Assembly (NCBI RefSeq): GCF_007860015.1
Contig: NZ_SJPS01000002.1
Location: 744,898-808,897, forward strand
DNA from: Bythopirellula polymerisocia
GTDB taxonomy: Bacteria; Planctomycetota; Planctomycetia; Pirellulales; Lacipirellulaceae
Length of the DNA: 64,000 nucleotides
Direction of reading: 5' to 3'
Shown here: positions 61,421 to 64,000 of the stretch, in pieces
Position numbering within the stretch: position 1 is the first letter of the stretch
Layout of the letters: every line of letters begins with the position of its first letter
Notes under the pieces: generated by a model
Told to the model about the DNA's origin: nothing
Databases searched by the model: none
The model's input: the letters and a program-made list of their open reading frames with translations, nothing else
Program-made: the position numbers and the translations under genes

Positions 61421-63364
61421 ATGCAGGATCGTCGAAAATTCTTGGGAACTTTTTCACTCGGAAGTGCAGGATTGGCCTTTAGTGCAAGAGGCTTGTTGAC
61501 GGGCCCACTTGGTTTTGCTGCTGAAAACAAGGCTATCGACTTCAACACGTTGACCAAGAATTTGCTCACCGATTGGTGCGACGGCATGATCAGGTGTCAG
61601 ATTAATGAACCAGGCAATCCCAAGCTTCATGGTGCTTTGAAGTGCCCGGCTTGCAGCCACATTCATGGCCGGTGTTCCGACGCACTGTATCCGTTCTTGC
61701 GCATGGCGCACGTGACTGGAGAGCAAACGTACCTCGATGCTGCGATTAATGTCTACGAGTGGGCAGAAAACAACGTAAGCCAGCCGGATGGAAGTTGGAC
61801 CAACGATATCAACCCAAAATCCTGGCGAGGAACTACTATCTTCGGTGCGATCGCACTTGCGGAAGCCCTGCACCATCACGGAGATGTTCTTGACGAAGAG
61901 CGAAAAAAAGCGTGGACCGCCCGGCTCGACAAAGCTGCTGGCGGCTATCTCCTTCGCGATTTCAAGAAGATCGACTTCACAAATCTCAATTACGGAATGA
62001 CCGGACTCTACGGTTTCAATCTGTTCGGTCGAGTCCTCGGAAAACAGAAGTACTTCGGCCGCAGCCAGCAGTTTTCAAAACGAATTAAAGAATTCTTCAC
62101 AGAACCGAACAAGTTGATCTACGGCGAAGGCAAACCGAGTGACAATCGCAGCGAGCGCGGACTGTTGCCAGTCGACCTAGGATACAACGTCGAGGAATCC
62201 CTCAATGGAGCCGTGTTGTATGCATTGGAAGAGAATGATACTGAGTTGCTCGATCTGTTGGTCCATTCGATGAACGGTCACCTCGAATTCATGCTACCCG
62301 ATGGCGCCTGGGATAACAGTTGGGGCACTCGATCGGCGAAGTGGAGCTACTGGGGCAGCCGGACTTCCGATGGATGTCAGCCGGCTTTCAGTCTGATGGC
62401 TGGCTACAACCCGGCATTTGGAACTGCTGCAATCAAGAACGCCGAGTTGTTGCAGCGATGTACTGCCGACGGACTGCTACACGGTGGGCCCCACTATGTT
62501 TCTCACGGCATCAAGCCCTGCATCCACCACACTTTTGCCCATGCGAAGGTGATGGCTCTGGTGCAAGATAAAATTAATTCGATGCCGGATGTCGACAAAT
62601 CACAACCGCTGCCTCGAGAGACGGCCCAAGGCGTCAAGACCTTTCCTGAAATCGCAGTGTGGTTGGCGGCGAAAGGACCATGGCGCGGAACCGTATCCTC
62701 TTATGATTCGATCTACAAAACCAAGTCAACGGACGGTCTACAGCAGCCGACCGGTGGTTCGCTGTCGGTGTTGTATCACAACAAGGTCGGTACGTTGCTC
62801 GCCGGCAGCATGGCCAGATACATTCTGGTCGAACCGTTGAACCAGCAGCCCAATCCAGGCGAGGACTTTCCGCTCACCACGCGAGTCGAAACGTTCAAAG
62901 ATGGCACGTGGTACACGAACCTGTACGACCTGAAGGCCGATGTTCGATATACAGATGACGGCAAACAGGTCACCTTTGATGTGAAAACGACATTGCAAGA
63001 TGAAGACCGTAATGTGGTGAAAGGAAATGCTGCGACATATGACATCCAATACCTTCTCGAGGATAGTCAAGTTACGATAAGCGCAGCAAGCTCAACTGGA
63101 TCGATAAGCAACAGTCCAGCAGTCTTGGTCGTGCCAATCATCTCACCTACTGGTGAGAAGGTTCGGCAAGTATCCGAGAATCGAGTCGAGATTGAGAAAC
63201 CGGGTGGAACCGTAGTAGTTGAAGCCAGCGTTCCTCTATCGATCAAAGAGAGCAAGAAAGGCCGGATATTCAATATGGTTCCAGGTGCCGAGGCTGTTCC
63301 CATCATTGCTCATTTGCCAAAACAGGCAGGGATGAAGGCCAAGTGTGCAATTTCTGTCGTCTAA
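61421..63364 (+). CDS. Tat-exported (alpha/alpha) toroid-like protein, function unknown
   Basis: 647 residues. The N-terminus MQDRRKFLGTFSLGSAGLAF has a twin-arginine signal, suggesting export in folded form. Residues about 45-410 are helical with repeated patterns (ALYPFLRMAHVTGEQTYLDA, AINVYEWAENNVSQPDGSW, LNYGMTGLYGFNLFGRVLG, LLDLLVHSMNGHLEFMLPDG, AWDNSWGTRSAKWSYWGSR), as in (alpha/alpha)6 hydrolases and lyases. CPACSHIHGRC (about 77-87) could bind a metal ion. A beta-rich C-terminal part (about 425-645) resembles the sandwich found behind toroid domains in heparinase-like lyases. I do not recognise the exact family. Position before a GH78 gene points to glycan processing. Confidence 0.7.
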   Translation: MQDRRKFLGTFSLGSAGLAFSARGLLTGPLGFAAENKAIDFNTLTKNLLTDWCDGMIRCQINEPGNPKLHGALKCPACSHIHGRCSDALYPFLRMAHVTGEQTYLDAAINVYEWAENNVSQPDGSWTNDINPKSWRGTTIFGAIALAEALHHHGDVLDEERKKAWTARLDKAAGGYLLRDFKKIDFTNLNYGMTGLYGFNLFGRVLGKQKYFGRSQQFSKRIKEFFTEPNKLIYGEGKPSDNRSERGLLPVDLGYNVEESLNGAVLYALEENDTELLDLLVHSMNGHLEFMLPDGAWDNSWGTRSAKWSYWGSRTSDGCQPAFSLMAGYNPAFGTAAIKNAELLQRCTADGLLHGGPHYVSHGIKPCIHHTFAHAKVMALVQDKINSMPDVDKSQPLPRETAQGVKTFPEIAVWLAAKGPWRGTVSSYDSIYKTKSTDGLQQPTGGSLSVLYHNKVGTLLAGSMARYILVEPLNQQPNPGEDFPLTTRVETFKDGTWYTNLYDLKADVRYTDDGKQVTFDVKTTLQDEDRNVVKGNAATYDIQYLLEDSQVTISAASSTGSISNSPAVLVVPIISPTGEKVRQVSENRVEIEKPGGTVVVEASVPLSIKESKKGRIFNMVPGAEAVPIIAHLPKQAGMKAKCAISVV

Positions 63365-63387
63365 TCGGTCACCATGCAAAGTAAATA

Positions 63388-64000
63388 ATGAAAATAATTC
63401 TAGGTCTAGTGCTACTGCTTGTCAGCGTTCAAGCGGTGGGCAGTGAGATCCAACTCTTGGATCTAAAATGTGATTGTCGGGTAACTCCGCTAGCAGTCGA
63501 TCGACAAGATCCTCTCTTATCCTGGCGTCTTGAGGGCGAGCGACGGGGGCTGGCGCAGCGTGCCTACCAAATTCAGGCGGCCACTTCTAAAGCTAAGTTA
63601 AAACGTCCGGATTTGTGGGATAGTCGCTGGGTAGAGGACGAAAAGTCGACAGCTATTCCGTATGCTGGAAAGCCATTCTCCTCAAAACAGCGTATCTACT
63701 GGCGTGTCCGAATCAAGGACGATCAAGGAACTGCTTTGCCATGGTCGGAGCCGACCTGGTTCGATAGCGGCCTTCTGGAGGACGGCGACTGGCAGGGCGC
63801 GGAGTGGATTGCATGTACCCGTAAGATTCAGACGGAGTACGGCCCCTCCGATACGATGGGGCCATGGATCGCGGCCCGGGAAGATGATGAACCGGCAAAG
63901 AAAATAAGCTACAAAATCAAATTCTCGCTCCCGGACAAGTATGTCGTTTATGCCGGCGCCTGGTGGAATCACATGAGCAAAGGCGAGATCGAGCTCATGG
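63388..64000 (+). CDS. alpha-L-rhamnosidase, GH78, N-terminal part (runs off the window)
   Basis: The ATG at 63388 begins a signal peptide (MKIILGLVLLLVSVQAVGSE) 23 bases after the Tat-exported protein gene, and the frame is open to the window edge, giving 204 residues. LLDLKCDCRVTPLAVDRQDP, LLSWRLEGERRGLAQRAYQI and RIYWRVRIKDDQGTALPWSE form the Ig-like N-terminal domain of large bacterial alpha-L-rhamnosidases; compare TPTFSWKLPVGTLRQTAYQI in 43686-46340. The start of a second domain follows (KISYKIKFSLPDKYVVYAGA, WWNHMSKGEIELM). The catalytic barrel lies outside. It is the fourth GH78 gene of the window. Confidence 0.85.
   Translation, partial: MKIILGLVLLLVSVQAVGSEIQLLDLKCDCRVTPLAVDRQDPLLSWRLEGERRGLAQRAYQIQAATSKAKLKRPDLWDSRWVEDEKSTAIPYAGKPFSSKQRIYWRVRIKDDQGTALPWSEPTWFDSGLLEDGDWQGAEWIACTRKIQTEYGPSDTMGPWIAAREDDEPAKKISYKIKFSLPDKYVVYAGAWWNHMSKGEIELM

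Noticed and set aside
1..64000. SusC/SusD-like transporters, CRISPR arrays, tRNA genes and intact insertion sequences
   Set aside because: Looked for and not seen. The repeats in the window are shared coding modules, and no transposase motif was recognised.

Overview
The window looks like planctomycete chromosome, probably a Pirellulales-type marine bacterium. The evidence is the mix of families: two complete DUF1559 prepilin-like proteins with their lipoproteins, six type I sulfatases, many PEP-CTERM proteins carrying a dockerin-like GDFD.DGDVDGADF loop, and an ECF sigma factor paired with a FecR-type membrane anti-sigma. No ribosomal, tRNA, CRISPR, phage or intact transposase gene was seen.

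Almost everything belongs to one large locus for degrading polysaccharide. Left block (1-20567, minus strand): the 5' end of L-rhamnose isomerase (rhaA), present only as a partial gene at the window edge; four tightly packed, partly overlapping genes for PEP-CTERM proteins (two BNR_4 lyase-like, two of an unrecognised 'VWMGTH' family); then a frameshifted secreted protein, a DUF1080-sulfatase fusion, a PQQ-type sugar dehydrogenase-like protein, an iduronate-2-sulfatase-like sulfatase, a small PEP-CTERM protein and a large DUF5060/TIM-barrel hydrolase. Middle (21191-27481): a sulfatase plus BNR_4 lyase pair, a GH3 remnant, a DUF1559 protein with a lipoprotein, and two prepilin relics. Plus-strand block (27554-42195): GH78, two sulfatases, a GH10-like protein, GH106 and GH3. 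Minus-strand block (42240-56929), convergent with it: sulfatase, GH78, a clan GH-A hydrolase, a third VWMGTH protein, a BNR_4 lyase, GH78, anti-sigma, sigma. Right end (57378-64000, plus): DUF1559, a jelly-roll PEP-CTERM protein, a lipoprotein, a Tat-exported toroid-like protein, and the start of a fourth GH78.

Together these genes suggest breakdown of a sulfated, rhamnose-rich, uronate-containing glycan, for which ulvan is the best-known example: BNR_4 lyases cut the chain, sulfatases remove sulfate, GH78/GH106 release rhamnose, GH3/GH10/GH-A enzymes deal with xylose or other sugars, and RhaA begins rhamnose catabolism. The substrate is inferred. No SusC/SusD-type transporter is present here. 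The sigma/anti-sigma pair, whose anti-sigma has an extracytoplasmic jelly-roll-like domain, is a good candidate regulator.

The most unusual feature is modular mosaicism. A jelly-roll + dockerin-like + PEP-CTERM cassette is reused on different enzyme domains, and some copies are identical over hundreds of bases although 43 kb apart. The protein at 48073-49965 appears to join the front of one left-block gene to the back of another.
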